Shown one piece after another: positions 7,906-14,288 of a DNA stretch of 14,292 bases (its first letter is position 1; each line of letters begins with the position of its first letter). The stretch lies in contig CAMFET010000008.1 in NCBI GenBank assembly GCA_945949475.1, forward strand, positions 1 to 14,292. The letters are read 5' to 3'. The notes beneath the pieces are model-generated. The model was not told where the DNA came from and ran no database searches. It was given only the letters and a program-made list of their open reading frames with translations. The translations under genes were made by a program, and so were the position numbers. The DNA comes from an uncultured Phascolarctobacterium sp. (GTDB lineage Bacteria; Bacillota; Negativicutes; Acidaminococcales; Acidaminococcaceae).

Positions 7906-8022
7906 AGCCTCGGCATATTCTTTATATCCATGCTTTCCATGCACATAAATGTAGATTTTAGCAGAAGGCTCTCCCCACAGCACAGCAGGAATATCTTCTA
8001 CAATAAACTTTTCCATTAGCAT
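7889..8022 (-). pseudogene. Remnant of an alpha/beta hydrolase gene, N-terminus only
   Basis: Starting at ATG 8022 (or the ATG two codons on), the minus strand encodes about 45 residues resembling the start of a small alpha/beta hydrolase: a first strand FIVEDIPAVLWGEP, then KIYIYVHGKHGYKEYAEAFAKIA, with the oxyanion HG motif. The normal continuation (nucleophile elbow and catalytic Asp and His, over 150 more residues) is absent. After about 7889 the frame reads through the antisense of the YczE remnant. No good ribosome binding site precedes 8022. It lies 13 bases after the small membrane peptide gene and was probably once part of the MmcQ transcript. Confidence 0.6.
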
Positions 8023-8035
8023 TTTATTTTACAAA

Positions 8036-8134
8036 TTACCTCTCTAGGGCTCCTTGCCAACGGGAAATGCCACCAAAGCCAAATATAAACAACCCTGCCA
8101 CCGCAAGGGCAGCAATAACTAAATATTTACCCAT
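8036..8134 (-). CDS. Small single-span membrane peptide, 32 residues
   Basis: This short gene begins ATG at 8134 and ends TAA at 8036. The product starts MGKYLVIAALAVAGLFIFGF and ends in a basic tail (GISRWQGALER). A hydrophobic helix runs from about residue 4 to 22, with Lys3 before it and Arg25 and Arg32 after it. The ribosome binding site AGAGGTG overlaps the TAG stop of the MmcQ/YjbR gene, and only ten bases separate the two genes, so translation is probably coupled. I do not recognise the family. It could be a regulatory or membrane-anchoring peptide, or a decayed end of a longer gene. The well-placed ribosome binding site favours a real gene. Confidence 0.55.
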   Translation of the reverse strand: MGKYLVIAALAVAGLFIFGFGGISRWQGALER

Positions 8135-8144
8135 ACAAACACCT

Positions 8145-8804
8145 CTATTTTTTAAGCTTCTCAACCAATCCATAACTCTCCTCTAAAAGCTGCTGTACCA
8201 AAGGCTCATCTACTTCTTTATCTAGAACAATCGTTATCCAGTGCTTTTTATTCATGTGATAGGCCGGATAAAAATGCACCCTGTCGATAAGGTCTAGTAC
8301 CTTTTCCGGCGGCAGCTTAATATTTACCACATCCAACGTTCCTTTAGCCACTAGTCCTAAGCTTTTATAGGGTATGGTCATAAATAAGGCGTACCATTTG
8401 TTTCTTTTGGCAGTTTTGAATGTGTAGGCATCAGGCGAATCCTCCCACGGAGCCTCCGGCTCCGTGCCAAATTTTCTTTCGCAATACTCCATTAGCCTCA
8501 GCTTCATATTGGAATTAAGCAGGCATTTCTCTTTAATCTCCTGCACTAAATCCTCCACCTGTTCCCTTATCCCAGTAACAAAGCCAGTAATATTGTCCAA
8601 AACATTAAAGGGCAAATATTCTTCATCAGTATCGGCATCGAAGACATTGACTTCAAAGCTTTTACCGGCAATAACAAATACAGCATAAAGACCCACACCC
8701 GGTAATTCCTTTTTCAGCTCCAAGCCAGCTTCCGTCCTGCTAAATCCATATGCAATTGCCCTTTTACAGTCTATATCATACTGTTCAAGCAGAGGGTATA
8801 ACAT
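8145..8804 (-). CDS. MmcQ/YjbR family protein with an N-terminal extension
   Basis: A 219-residue cytoplasmic protein. Residues about 104-217 are a recognisable MmcQ/YjbR (CyaY-like double-wing) domain: YCERKFGTEPEAPWED, then KWYALFMTI, VNIKLPPEKVLDLID, the FYPAYHMNKKHWITIVLD core, and a last helix. Such domains alone are about 115 residues; here about 100 extra N-terminal residues (mixed alpha/beta, with DADTDEEYLPF) precede it, an arrangement also seen in other Firmicute members. The family is called DNA-binding but its role is not established. The start is the ATG at 8804; AGGAG lies 11-12 bases upstream, rather far, and an in-frame TAA just upstream excludes an earlier start. The small peptide gene follows closely. 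Confidence 0.85.
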   Translation of the reverse strand: MLYPLLEQYDIDCKRAIAYGFSRTEAGLELKKELPGVGLYAVFVIAGKSFEVNVFDADTDEEYLPFNVLDNITGFVTGIREQVEDLVQEIKEKCLLNSNMKLRLMEYCERKFGTEPEAPWEDSPDAYTFKTAKRNKWYALFMTIPYKSLGLVAKGTLDVVNIKLPPEKVLDLIDRVHFYPAYHMNKKHWITIVLDKEVDEPLVQQLLEESYGLVEKLKK

Positions 8805-8904
8805 GGCTTATCTCACTCCTAGGATGAAATCTACATACTTATTTTTACATTGGGGAAGGATTCCACAAAACAATAAATTACCAAAAATACACTTCCTCAT
8901 CACC

Positions 8905-10140
8905 CTACTTCAGCCCACTCATTGTTTGCACAGCATCATAGGCCACCAGCACCGCTTTTGCGAGGTCCGAGGCCTCACTTTTTTCCTCTGGGCAATGGCT
9001 TCTTCCCCCAGCGCTGGGTACGAAAAGCATGGCTGCGGGCAGCTTGGCGCCAAAAATTTGCGCATCATGACCAGCTCCGCTAGGCAGATGCATATATTCA
9101 AACTCCCTATTAATGCAGCTCATTTCAAAATAGCTTTTAATCTCTTCATCCATCAACACAGGCTCAGCATAAAGAAGATTTTCTACATCATAGGTTAGCC
9201 CCGACTCAAGGCTCATTTTATCGAGGTCAGCAAGCAAACTATAATACTGCGCCATAATGCTTTCTTCATCCACACCGCGAATATCAACCACAAAGGTAAC
9301 GCTTTGCGGAATAATATTCATTACATTAGGCTCCACCTGCAAAAATCCTACTGTGGCCACGCAATTGCGGAACAGCCTAGCCCTGTCCCCTATCTTGCTA
9401 ATCACCTTAGTTGCTTGCTCTAAAGCGTCCTTACGCATATGCATGGGCATAGTACCTGCGTGATCTGCCCTACCGTTAATCCTGATGCGGGCTCTCTTAA
9501 TGCCAACAATCACATCAACGATACCTATTTCCTTATGTTCTGCTTCCAAAACTGGCCCCTGCTCAATATGGATTTCGATGAAAGCTTTAATATCGTCACG
9601 TTTATGCTCAGCAATTTCCTCCGGCTTCAGGCCATAAGCAGCCATGGCTTGGTAAACACTTATCCCATCCACATCCACCTGCGTCTTAAGCTCCTCGCAA
9701 GTCAATTGCCCTAATAAAGCTTTGCCTGTGAAAAGCCCAGCATTGAATCTAGCACCCTCCTCATCATTAGTAGCGATTACCTCAAGGGAATATCCCAGCT
9801 CCATCCCCGACTCCTTTAGCAAGCGAGCCACCTCAATGGCACACACAACACCGGCAATACCATCATATGCACCACCATGCTTGACAGAATCAAAATGTGA
9901 ACCAATCATAATAGTAGCAGGGCTTTTGCCTTCCAGCCTGCCAATAACAGCACCCGAATTATCCATTCGCACCGCAAGACCTACTGCTTCCATTCGCTTT
10001 TTTAAATAGGAACAGGCATCACGCGCTTCTTTAGTATAAGGAAACCTAGTCACCCCAAATCCGGGAGTTGCCGTAAATTTTTGTAAAGCATCCAAAGCTT
10101 TAATAATATTATCTTCTATTAGTTTCAACTCATTTGCCAT
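8905..10140 (-). CDS. M20-type amidase: allantoate amidohydrolase / N-carbamoyl-L-amino acid hydrolase group
   Basis: A 411-residue cytosolic metal-dependent amidohydrolase of the hydantoinase/carbamoylase group. With the ATG at 10140 as residue 1, the di-metal ligands are H82 (GSHFDS), D93 (GGAYDG), E127/E128 (TNDEEGARF), H191 (IHIEQGPVLE) and H382 (GGRSHCPEE). His227 lies in the DHAGTMPM loop, and N275 and R288 (NVMNIIP and DIRG) would hold the substrate carboxylate. All key residues are intact. It would remove a carbamoyl or ureido group, releasing ammonia and CO2 or a free amino acid. Allantoate, N-carbamoyl amino acids and ureidopropionate cannot be told apart here, and no hydantoinase, allantoinase or transporter gene is nearby. 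GAGGTG six bases upstream selects 10140 over the GTG at 10149. Confidence 0.88.
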   Translation of the reverse strand: MANELKLIEDNIIKALDALQKFTATPGFGVTRFPYTKEARDACSYLKKRMEAVGLAVRMDNSGAVIGRLEGKSPATIMIGSHFDSVKHGGAYDGIAGVVCAIEVARLLKESGMELGYSLEVIATNDEEGARFNAGLFTGKALLGQLTCEELKTQVDVDGISVYQAMAAYGLKPEEIAEHKRDDIKAFIEIHIEQGPVLEAEHKEIGIVDVIVGIKRARIRINGRADHAGTMPMHMRKDALEQATKVISKIGDRARLFRNCVATVGFLQVEPNVMNIIPQSVTFVVDIRGVDEESIMAQYYSLLADLDKMSLESGLTYDVENLLYAEPVLMDEEIKSYFEMSCINREFEYMHLPSGAGHDAQIFGAKLPAAMLFVPSAGGRSHCPEEKSEASDLAKAVLVAYDAVQTMSGLK

Positions 10141-10191
10141 TCTAAGCACCTCATGGTTATACTATTATTTCCATATGTGCACCAAGTTCTA

Positions 10192-10214
10192 GGTTGTAAA
10201 GCACCATCACAACC
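10192..10214. promoter_or_regulatory. Imperfect hairpin upstream of the amidase gene
   Basis: GGTTGTAA (10192-10199) faces TCACAACC (10207-10214). This makes an 8-bp stem with one wobble (read on the minus strand) and a 7-base loop. It lies in the 119-base gap between DUF1653 and the amidase. No T-run follows on the minus strand, so it is not a normal terminator; it might be an operator. I found no convincing promoter for the amidase in this gap. Confidence 0.25.
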
Positions 10215-10259
10215 AATCCAAATTTTTCTTCCTTTTATCAACCCACACCTTTAACCTAA

Positions 10260-10550
10260 TCAGCTGGCATCGTCTTCTGCTGCCTTATCACCCCGCTGCA
10301 CCACCTCAAACCGATACTTCTGCTGGATATCAGGATACTTTTCCCTATCCACCTCGCTCATAAACATATCATAGGGTCTAGCACAGGTCTTGAAGGGCGG
10401 GTAAAGAGCCTCATATACCACAAGCATCTCATCCGTTTCACTATGATGTGCAAAAGCAATGATTCTGTAAAGATACTCTGTTGCCGGGTTTTCTATAGTT
10501 TCCCGTTTAAAATGCTTTACTATATCACCAATATGCAGTTCTCTAGTCAT
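10260..10550 (-). CDS. DUF1653 family protein
   Basis: A 96-residue soluble protein that fits DUF1653 over nearly its full length. It has the opening GDIVKHFKRET, then YLYRIIAFAHHSETDEMLVVYEALY, FKTCARPYDMF, and SEVDREKYPDIQQKYRFE near the end. The function of this family is not known; members are small, compact, often single-gene proteins of about 70-100 residues. The C-terminal tail (GDKAAEDDAS) is acidic and probably disordered. The start ATG at 10550 has GGAG about ten bases upstream. The gene has its own promoter, divergent from that of the SIMPL-domain gene. Confidence 0.85.
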   Translation of the reverse strand: MTRELHIGDIVKHFKRETIENPATEYLYRIIAFAHHSETDEMLVVYEALYPPFKTCARPYDMFMSEVDREKYPDIQQKYRFEVVQRGDKAAEDDAS

Positions 10551-10618
10551 TGTACTTCAACTCCATCTATACAAATATTCGCCGGCTATAGCAAACTTGT
10601 TACCATCCTCTTGCTTTA

Positions 10619-10627
10619 ATTATAACA
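10619..10627 (-). promoter_or_regulatory. Extended -10 promoter for the DUF1653 gene
   Basis: The minus strand reads TGTTATAAT (10627-10619), a perfect extended -10. The matching -35 position (10642-10647, TATATG) is poor. The predicted start near 10612 leaves a leader of about 62 bases. Confidence 0.55.
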
Positions 10628-10666
10628 CGAAAACAGCTCCGCATATACATTTCCTGCTCCAAGTTA

Positions 10667-10675
10667 TGATATAAT
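10667..10675 (+). promoter_or_regulatory. Extended -10 promoter for the SIMPL-domain gene
   Basis: TGATATAAT (10667-10675) is a perfect extended -10 without a good -35. The predicted start near 10682 lies directly before AAGGAGG (10685-10691), so the leader would be only about 17 bases. Confidence 0.55.
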
Positions 10676-10698
10676 AAAAGCAAAAAGGAGGATTTATT

Positions 10699-11427
10699 AT
10701 GTTCTACAGCAAAATCTACTCATCCTTGAATCTTTTAGTTCTTGCAGTTTTTACATTTTATATTACGATATTGGGCACCCTACCTGTTCAAGCTGCTTCA
10801 CCCAACGAAAACTTTATCACGGTCAATGCTGGGGCCAGCATGGAGGTTGCTCCCGACTTGGCCTATCTACGCTGTAATATCGTTGGCAAAGGTACCACTG
10901 CAGTAGAGGCCACGGCTAATGCAGCCCAAATAATCAATGATGTGCGTCACAGTCTGCTTGGTCTCAACATTGTTGGCGAAGATATTGTCAACATGAGCTA
11001 CAATACCCATTCCACTTATGATAATAAGGGTAAGCTTAAGGGCTACAAGGCCGAAACCAGCTTACGTATCACTGTTCGTGAGCTAAAAAAGCTTGGTAAT
11101 GCTATCGATAAAATCACTGCCAGCGGCGTTAACAATATTAACGGCATAACCTACACTCTTAGCGACAAAAACCTTTATCACAGTATGCTCTTAGCCAAGG
11201 CTGTGGAAAATGCTCGTCAACAAGCTGCCGTTGTTGCAAATGCCGGTGGTCGCACTTTGGGAACTCTCCTCAGTGCTAGCTTTTCCACCGTCAATCAGGT
11301 AGAACGCAGTGCCGCCAGACCCATGCTGAACAAAATGGCCACAGCAGATAGCCATGCTCCCACCCAAATCGAAGCCAAAAACATCACTATTTCCGTGAAC
11401 GTTAACACCGTATTCAAATTGCTATAA
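10699..11427 (+). CDS. Secreted SIMPL-domain (DUF541, YggE-like) protein
   Basis: A 242-residue exported protein. Residues 1-32 are a signal peptide: Lys5, a hydrophobic core LLVLAVFTFYITIL, and a likely cleavage site after VQA (residue 32). The mature part is a full-length SIMPL domain: ITVNAGASMEVAPDLAYLRCNIVGKGTTAVEA, the helix AAQIINDVRHSL, LKGYKAETSLRITVRELKKLGNAIDKI, GVNNINGITYTLSDK, then KAVENARQQAAVVANAGG and a closing strand NITISVNVNTVF. YggE-type proteins have been linked to oxidative-stress tolerance; the molecular activity is unknown. An AAGGAGG site seven bases before ATG 10699 fixes the start. It is a single-gene unit with promoter and terminator. Confidence 0.88.
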   Translation: MFYSKIYSSLNLLVLAVFTFYITILGTLPVQAASPNENFITVNAGASMEVAPDLAYLRCNIVGKGTTAVEATANAAQIINDVRHSLLGLNIVGEDIVNMSYNTHSTYDNKGKLKGYKAETSLRITVRELKKLGNAIDKITASGVNNINGITYTLSDKNLYHSMLLAKAVENARQQAAVVANAGGRTLGTLLSASFSTVNQVERSAARPMLNKMATADSHAPTQIEAKNITISVNVNTVFKLL

Positions 11428-11728
11428 AACACCCCAAGCAAAAAGAGCAGAGCTTTATGCCCTGCTCTTTTTCTTTATGCCTATGGGACCATTTCCCTAG
11501 CTTCCTTCAGCTTTGCATTGCCTTAGATATAACCTGACATTGCAACACTGCCGCAGAAAACGCTAAATAATTCCGCAAAGTAAGCTTCTGCATCCCTACC
11601 CAAGATTTCACGGATTTTGTGGCCTTTCTAGCCAGCGACCATTATCATTTATGTCTCCCACCCCAATTGAAGATTTAGCTGGCATTTTTATTATTAATAA
11701 TGCTCATCTAAAATATACGCATCATCCT
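11428..11728. other. Intergenic region between convergent genes
   Basis: After the terminator at 11440-11476, about 250 bases remain before the end of the thioredoxin reductase fusion. I see no gene with a ribosome binding site there. CTTTATGCC occurs twice (11453-11461 and 11473-11481), and a perfect 12-base palindrome ATTATTAATAAT lies near 11688-11701. The stretch is longer than usual between convergent genes and may hold decayed sequence or a transcript's 3' region. Confidence 0.5.
11440..11476 (+). terminator. Factor-independent terminator after the SIMPL-domain gene
   Basis: AAAAAGAGCAG (11440-11450) pairs perfectly with CTGCTCTTTTT (11462-11472), an 11-bp stem with an 11-base loop, starting 13 bases after the stop codon. 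The A/T end of the stem makes it usable from both sides, so it may also stop transcripts from the convergent thioredoxin reductase fusion. Confidence 0.85.
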
Positions 11729-13003
11729 CTATTCCCCTTGATTCCGAATATAATGCAAGGCGCTTTGGGCGGCAATAGCACCATCATTAGTCGCCGTCAC
11801 TACCTGTCGCAGCACTTTATCACAAACATCGCCAGCACCATAAACGCCAGCTACACTTGTGGACATATCATTATTCACAACAAGATAGCCCTTAGCATTG
11901 GTTATACCCAAATCCTTGCAAAAATCAGTAACTGGGTCAGCGCCGATATAGGGGAACACGCCCTTAGCCCACATACTCTCTATAACCCCGGTCTCTTTAT
12001 GCAAAACCTTAAGCCCTGCAACACGCTCATTTTCAATAAGCACCTCTTGAGGTACACGCCATGTCAGAACCTCTATCTTAGGATGGCGGGCCACCTTGTC
12101 CTGGGTAATCTGCTCCGCGCTAATCACATCACGACGAGCCAATATAGTGACCTTAGAAGCAAATTCGGCAAGGTAAAGCGATTCCTCAAAGGCAGCATTA
12201 CCAGCACCCACAATAATAACAGGCTTATTCCGATAAAACGCCGCATCACAAACAGCGCAGAAGCTAATCCCCCGGCCAATCATCTCCTGCTCACCGGGGA
12301 TATTGAGCAAACGCTCCACCGTACCCGTTGCCACAATCACTGCAGTTGCAGTAAACTCAGCGCCGCTTTCACAACGCACTCTCCTCAGCTCGCCTTCCAC
12401 AGTAAGCGCTGTAACCTTTTCATATAAATAAACTGTGCCCAAAGCCATGGCCTGCTCATAAATATCATAAGCAAGCACAGAGCCATTCACATTTTTAATG
12501 CCCGGCCAATTCTCCAGCTCAAAGGTCTTGATAAGCTTGCCACCGGGAGCAAAGGACTCCAGCACAAGGGTTTTGAGCCCGGCACGACGGGCATAAACGG
12601 CAGCAGTGAGTCCCGCAGCCCCACCGCCCACAATTAGCAAATCATAATGCTTATCAGGAGCTGCCTCCACAGGCGGCTCTTCCCCGAGCAGCTTTTCCAA
12701 TCTTGCACGCAGTCGTTCCTTGGGTAAAAAGCCAGCATATCTTGACGCCACTTTGCCCTCTTTGATGAAGAACAACCCTGGAATAATGGTAATATCCATT
12801 TCCTCGGTCAGCTCAGGCTCCTTATCAATATCTATTTTAACAATATTGATGCGTTCGCCCATCTCTTTTTCAATATCATCCAGCACATAGCTAAGCATTT
12901 TGCAGGGTCCGCACCAGGTTGCATAAAAATCAGCCAAAAAAGTTTTCTTTTCCTTAAGCATGGCACGAAATTCTACTGCCGTAGGGTTAATAATCATAGT
13001 CAT
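11729..13003 (-). CDS. Thioredoxin-thioredoxin reductase fusion protein
   Basis: A 424-residue fusion. Residues 1-106 are a thioredoxin: active site W30-C31-G32-P33-C34, cis-proline P75 (in IIPGLF, where Gly replaces the usual Thr). A Pro/Glu/Ala linker (107-118) joins it to a thioredoxin reductase: FAD loop GGGAAG (126-131), redox pair C249-A-V-C252, pyridine-nucleotide loop GAGNAA (266-271), and the C-terminal FAD motif YGAGDV. It would pass electrons from NAD(P)H through FAD to its own thioredoxin and on to protein disulfides. The usual NADPH-specific HRRxxxR motif reads ARRDVIS (289-295): the two central arginines remain, the His and last Arg are lost. The start at 13003 has AAGGAG six bases upstream. 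Both domains look intact. Confidence 0.93.
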   Translation of the reverse strand: MTMIINPTAVEFRAMLKEKKTFLADFYATWCGPCKMLSYVLDDIEKEMGERINIVKIDIDKEPELTEEMDITIIPGLFFIKEGKVASRYAGFLPKERLRARLEKLLGEEPPVEAAPDKHYDLLIVGGGAAGLTAAVYARRAGLKTLVLESFAPGGKLIKTFELENWPGIKNVNGSVLAYDIYEQAMALGTVYLYEKVTALTVEGELRRVRCESGAEFTATAVIVATGTVERLLNIPGEQEMIGRGISFCAVCDAAFYRNKPVIIVGAGNAAFEESLYLAEFASKVTILARRDVISAEQITQDKVARHPKIEVLTWRVPQEVLIENERVAGLKVLHKETGVIESMWAKGVFPYIGADPVTDFCKDLGITNAKGYLVVNNDMSTSVAGVYGAGDVCDKVLRQVVTATNDGAIAAQSALHYIRNQGE

Positions 13004-13337
13004 AATTTGCTCCTTATCATACTAAATTTATCTTGAGTTTTTTATATCCACTAACACACTCACAGCTCGCATTTTTCCAAAAACAGATTTATGGCACTCA
13101 GCGTGGGCTCAAATATATCCATCGTAAGCATTTCTTCTAGGCCAAAACGAAACCTAAGCCAAAATATACTTTCTCTTTAAATTATACCACAAACCCTAAT
13201 CACAAGCAGGAAAAATACTATTAAAAGCGAATTTTACAGTACACAATATTTCTCAAATATAACAGAAAGGCCCTTCTCACCATGACACTAAAAATTCCCC
13301 ACACAAGCTATAATTTTTAGCTCATGTGGGGAATTTT
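13004..13337. other. Intergenic region with a long leader of the Trx-TrxR gene
   Basis: It contains, from right to left on the minus strand, the mrp terminator, an extended -10 promoter, and a predicted leader of about 170 bases before the Trx-TrxR start. The leader holds an open frame of about 38 codons after a TAA. Its ATG-started part is 13131-13060 (23 residues, beginning MLTMDIFEPTLSAINLF), but with only a weak GAAG ahead of it. I found no hairpin with a T-run that would make this a classical attenuator. Nothing else is recognised. Confidence 0.5.
13181..13189 (-). promoter_or_regulatory. Extended -10 promoter for the Trx-TrxR fusion
   Basis: The minus strand reads TGGTATAAT (13189-13181), a perfect extended -10 with no good -35. 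Predicted transcription begins near 13174, 171 bases before the start codon, the longest leader in the window. Confidence 0.5.
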
Positions 13338-13338
13338 T
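13290..13338 (-). terminator. Long hairpin terminator after mrp
   Basis: AAAAATTCCCCACA (13290-13303) pairs perfectly with TGTGGGGAATTTTT (13325-13338). After a 2-base mismatch, AAGCT/AGCT pairing extends the stem towards a loop of about nine bases. The T-rich end on the minus strand serves as the U-tract. The stem begins at the mrp stop codon (13338-13340). Because both ends are A/T runs it would work in either direction. Confidence 0.85.
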
Positions 13339-14162
13339 CATTCTGTAATTCTTTCTAAAATAGTATCTAACCAATTACCCTTAAATTCCTCGATATTGCC
13401 CTGGTCACACAAATCTGCCAACGCCGAAGCAAGGGGAATTTGAGCAGTGCTTTGGATATTGTACTTTGCCGCCAAGGCATCAATATGGCTCTGGCCAAAG
13501 ATATAATGCTTATCGTGACAAGTAGGACACTCAAAATAAGCCATATTTTCCACCAAGCCCAAAACAGGAATATCCATCAAGCCAGCCATTTTCACTGCCT
13601 TCTCCACAATCATTTCCACCAGCTCTTGAGGAGAAGTTACCACAACAATTCCATCCAAAGGCAGCGATTGGAATACCGTCAGCGGCACATCACCGGTTCC
13701 GGGAGGCATATCCACAAACATATAGTCCACCTGCTCCCAGTTCACCTCGGACCAGAACTGCTTAACAGCCCCGGCAATCACTGGGCCACGCCATACCACA
13801 GGATCGCCCTCATTCGCCAACAATAAATTGATGGACATAATCCTCGTTCCGCACTTAGTTTCCGCAGGAAAAATGCCCGCTTCATTACCAAAAACCTTGC
13901 CGTGCACCCCAAACACCTTGGGAATGGAAGGTCCCGTAATATCCGCATCCAAAATAGCCGCCTGATACCCCTTGCGCTGGGCCAAAACAGCCAACATAGA
14001 AGTAACCAAGGACTTGCCTACGCCGCCCTTACCACTAACCACACCAATAACCTTTTTAACAGAAGAATTTTTATTCAACGGCTCAAGCAGGCTTTGGGGA
14101 GCAGTACGCTCATTACAATCACTATGACATTCAGCACAGTTATGTGAACAATTTGCACTCAT
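13338..14162 (-). CDS. Mrp/ApbC/NBP35-type P-loop iron-sulfur cluster carrier
   Basis: A 274-residue cytoplasmic MinD-like ATPase that carries iron-sulfur clusters. It has the deviant Walker A GKGGVGKS (44-51), the adenine/switch region DADITGPSIPKVFG, WRGPVIAGAVKQF, the Walker B area DYMFVDMPPGTGD, and the cluster-binding C212-P-T-C215 near the end. An N-terminal cysteine cluster, C5, C9, C12, C16 within the first 16 residues, resembles the extra N-terminal motif of Nbp35-like proteins but with different spacing. The N-terminal MIP18/DUF59 domain of longer Mrp proteins is absent. GGAGGTG six bases upstream selects ATG 14162 over a start at 14183. Single-gene unit with its own terminator. Confidence 0.93.
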   Translation of the reverse strand: MSANCSHNCAECHSDCNERTAPQSLLEPLNKNSSVKKVIGVVSGKGGVGKSLVTSMLAVLAQRKGYQAAILDADITGPSIPKVFGVHGKVFGNEAGIFPAETKCGTRIMSINLLLANEGDPVVWRGPVIAGAVKQFWSEVNWEQVDYMFVDMPPGTGDVPLTVFQSLPLDGIVVVTSPQELVEMIVEKAVKMAGLMDIPVLGLVENMAYFECPTCHDKHYIFGQSHIDALAAKYNIQSTAQIPLASALADLCDQGNIEEFKGNWLDTILERITE

Positions 14163-14231
14163 AATAAACACCTCCAGCACCACATTACATTATTTAAAGC
14201 TAGTTTATTTGTAGCGCTTCCTTTCCTTAAA

Positions 14232-14237
14232 ATTATA
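14232..14237 (-). promoter_or_regulatory. Possible -10 box for mrp
   Basis: TATAAT on the minus strand (14237-14232) would start transcription near 14225, a leader of about 63 bases. No good -35 and no TG extension are present, so support is limited. Confidence 0.35.
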
Positions 14238-14243
14238 TTGCAG

Positions 14244-14252
14244 TGGTATACT
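14244..14252 (+). promoter_or_regulatory. Extended -10 promoter pointing out of the right edge
   Basis: TGGTATACT (14244-14252) is an extended -10 on the plus strand, back to back with the possible mrp -10. It suggests a divergent gene to the right of the window. There is no clear -35. Confidence 0.35.
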
Positions 14253-14269
14253 AAAACTGGACACAAAAA

Positions 14270-14288
14270 TGTGGTAGCGGTAACCACA
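14270..14288. promoter_or_regulatory. LacI-type operator-like palindrome at the right edge
   Basis: TGTGGT (14270-14275) and ACCACA (14283-14288) form a 6-bp inverted repeat. Read on the minus strand the core is GTTACCGCTACC, close to the GTTAnCGnTAAC pattern of LacI-family operators, one mismatch away. It lies about 10 bases after the expected start of the outward transcript, a repressor position. Confidence 0.35.

Noticed and set aside
8803..9198. 131-codon plus-strand frame over the start of MmcQ and the end of the amidase gene
   Set aside because: No ribosome binding site, lies antisense to the amidase gene with its intact catalytic motifs, and the product has no recognisable domain.
11688..11701. 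Palindrome ATTATTAATAAT as a terminator of the Trx-TrxR gene
   Set aside because: Weak A/T-only stem with no following T-run on the minus strand.
11651..12427. 258-codon plus-strand frame antisense to the Trx-TrxR fusion
   Set aside because: The opposite strand encodes complete FAD, CxxC and nucleotide-binding motifs, so this frame is a shadow.
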